Below are positions 63,236-64,000 of a DNA stretch of 64,000 nt, one piece after another; the first letter of the stretch is position 1, and every line of letters starts with the position of its first letter. The position numbers and the translations under genes are program-made. Below the pieces are notes generated by a model, which saw only the letters and a list, made by a program, of their open reading frames with translations, was not told the origin of the DNA and made no database searches. Source of the DNA: Saccharicrinis sp963666825 (GTDB lineage Bacteria > Bacteroidota > Bacteroidia > Bacteroidales > Marinilabiliaceae); NCBI GenBank assembly GCA_963666825.2, contig OY763044.2:4030001-4094000 (forward strand). Reading direction: 5' to 3'.

Positions 63236-63832
63236 TTATTTTTCAATTTGAGTAAAAATAATGATCCAAATAATGATCCATTTGGAATTAGACAGGTATC
63301 CTCGAATACTACTTACAGCAGCAGCAAGGTTGTTACGAACGGTATTTGGTGAAGTTCCAAGTTTCTGTGCAATTTCTTTGCGACTCAAACCTTCAATTTT
63401 AGCCAGTTTGTAAATGATTTTTTGTTGAGCAGGTAATTTATCGATGGCCTGATGCAAGATTTTTTTCATTTCTTCATCTAAAAGCATATCCTCTGCTGAT
63501 TTTTCTTTAGTAACATCAAGTGTAGAGGCATACTTATCAAGAATCTGCTTTTCCATTACCGCACTTCTGAAGTGAGAGGATATTTGATTATGTAGAATTG
63601 TAAAGATGTAGCCTTTAGCATTATGAGCTTCTCCAATTAGCTTTCTTTTTTCCCAAATTAATACAAAGACTTCCTGAACAATTTCCTCAGCTAAATCTGT
63701 AGAATGAGTGATCTTTAAAGCAGCAGAATAAAAAGGTTCCCGGTAAACATCATAAATCTTCCGAAAGGCAATTTCATCACCCTCTGCCATCATCTTAAAA
63801 ATCTCTTCTTTTAACTGATACACCCCTGCCAT
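63236..63832 (-). CDS. ECF sigma factor
   Basis: Sigma-70 family ECF factor expected to drive the SusCD operon after FecR release. Region 2 (about 12-85) has 'AFRKIYDVYREPFYSAALKI', 'DLAEEIVQEVFVLIW' and 'YIFTILHNQISSHFR'. Region 4 (about 130-185) has 'KLPAQQKIIYKLAKIEGLSR' and 'KEIAQKLGTSPNTVRNNLA'. The protein ends with a strongly hydrophobic tail, 'KWIIIWIIIFTQIEK', seen in kind also in the sigma factor at 41592. 198 residues. It heads the leftward operon sigma-TlpA-FecR-SusC-SusD with 172-199 bases to the TlpA-like gene. Confidence 0.92.
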   Translation of the reverse strand: MAGVYQLKEEIFKMMAEGDEIAFRKIYDVYREPFYSAALKITHSTDLAEEIVQEVFVLIWEKRKLIGEAHNAKGYIFTILHNQISSHFRSAVMEKQILDKYASTLDVTKEKSAEDMLLDEEMKKILHQAIDKLPAQQKIIYKLAKIEGLSRKEIAQKLGTSPNTVRNNLAAAVSSIRGYLSNSKWIIIWIIIFTQIEK

Positions 63833-63927
63833 TCGAATAAAAACAAAGAAAAAATATAAATTTAGATTTTGTTATTGCAAAAAGCAATACACAATCATAT
63901 ATTTAAGTAATACGGCCACAAAATAGG

Positions 63928-63935
63928 CAAATTTA
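63928..63935 (-). promoter_or_regulatory. Possible -7 box for the ECF sigma operon
   Basis: The minus strand reads TAAATTTG, matching TAnnTTTG, about 96 bases before the sigma ATG. No clear -33 element is present before the window end, so the call is weak. Confidence 0.3.
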
Positions 63936-64000
63936 TTTTATTTGTAATTTAATAGTGATTTTGATTTAGAAAAGATAGTACTATAGAACTTACATAATCT

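Overview
This window is from an AT-rich member of the Bacteroidota. The evidence is three SusC/SusD pairs, two ECF sigma/FecR anti-sigma switches whose SusC partners carry an N-terminal STN domain, lipoprotein signals with acidic residues after the cysteine, and type IX secretion (T9SS) C-terminal tails on three secreted carbohydrate enzymes. The mix of PULs, T9SS tails and a Cys-rich 'DCNG...CGVCTGG' linker would fit a Marinilabiliales-like anaerobe or facultative anaerobe, but the genus is inference. No rRNA, tRNA, CRISPR array or intact transposase was found.

Layout. (1) 98-12844, minus strand: a beta-1,4-galactan (pectic galactan) PUL in the order GH53, SusE-like binding protein, SusC, SusD, GH35, clan-A (GH5-like) hydrolase. 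A divergent AraC regulator (13125) stands where a hybrid two-component system is often found. The SusC barrel and SusD are clearly richer in GC than everything around them, and a decayed signal-peptide gene lies just after SusD. (2) 14233-21983: a sugar module with no SusCD: aldo/keto reductase, SGNH hydrolase, a large cytoplasmic DUF5107-TPR protein, a sugar-porter MFS transporter, and a divergent AraC paralogue broken by a one-base frameshift. (3) 21984-23021: gene-free and filled with degenerate repeats and hairpins. (4) 23022-42185: an ECF-sigma/FecR-controlled PUL with SusC, SusD, GH43, a GH5-like enzyme, an MFS sugar porter, fructokinase, GH32 and a GH28-like beta-helix enzyme, then a hexuronate branch (SDR mannonate oxidoreductase and UxuA). 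It combines release of fructose and uronate-containing sugars with their cytoplasmic catabolism. (5) 42634-44269: small housekeeping or regulatory genes (FMN-binding split barrel, mini winged helix, Crp-like regulator). (6) 45119-49390, plus strand: two tandem CE12 (rhamnogalacturonan acetylesterase-like) enzymes with T9SS tails. (7) 49752-55527, minus: DsbD, then a GC-rich trio (CyuA-type cysteine desulfidase, aromatic/Tyr-type aminotransferase, D-2-hydroxyacid dehydrogenase) bounded on the right by a cluster of inverted repeats that looks like mobile-element remains. (8) 55970-63832, minus: ECF sigma, TlpA-like thioredoxin, FecR, SusC and SusD with no glycoside hydrolase in view.

How the parts fit. 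Surface SusCD pairs import oligosaccharides cut by lipoprotein or T9SS-secreted enzymes (GH53, GH43, CE12, GH28-like). Periplasmic exo-enzymes (GH35, GH32) would finish the job, and two MFS porters carry monosaccharides or small sugars across the inner membrane to kinase and dehydratase steps. Taken together the substrates point to pectin side chains and backbone decoration plus fructan or sucrose, in other words plant cell-wall and storage polysaccharide. The least explained parts are the DUF5107-TPR/MFS module, the TlpA gene placed between sigma factor and anti-sigma factor, the mosaic SusC, and a dispersed degenerate intergenic repeat family.
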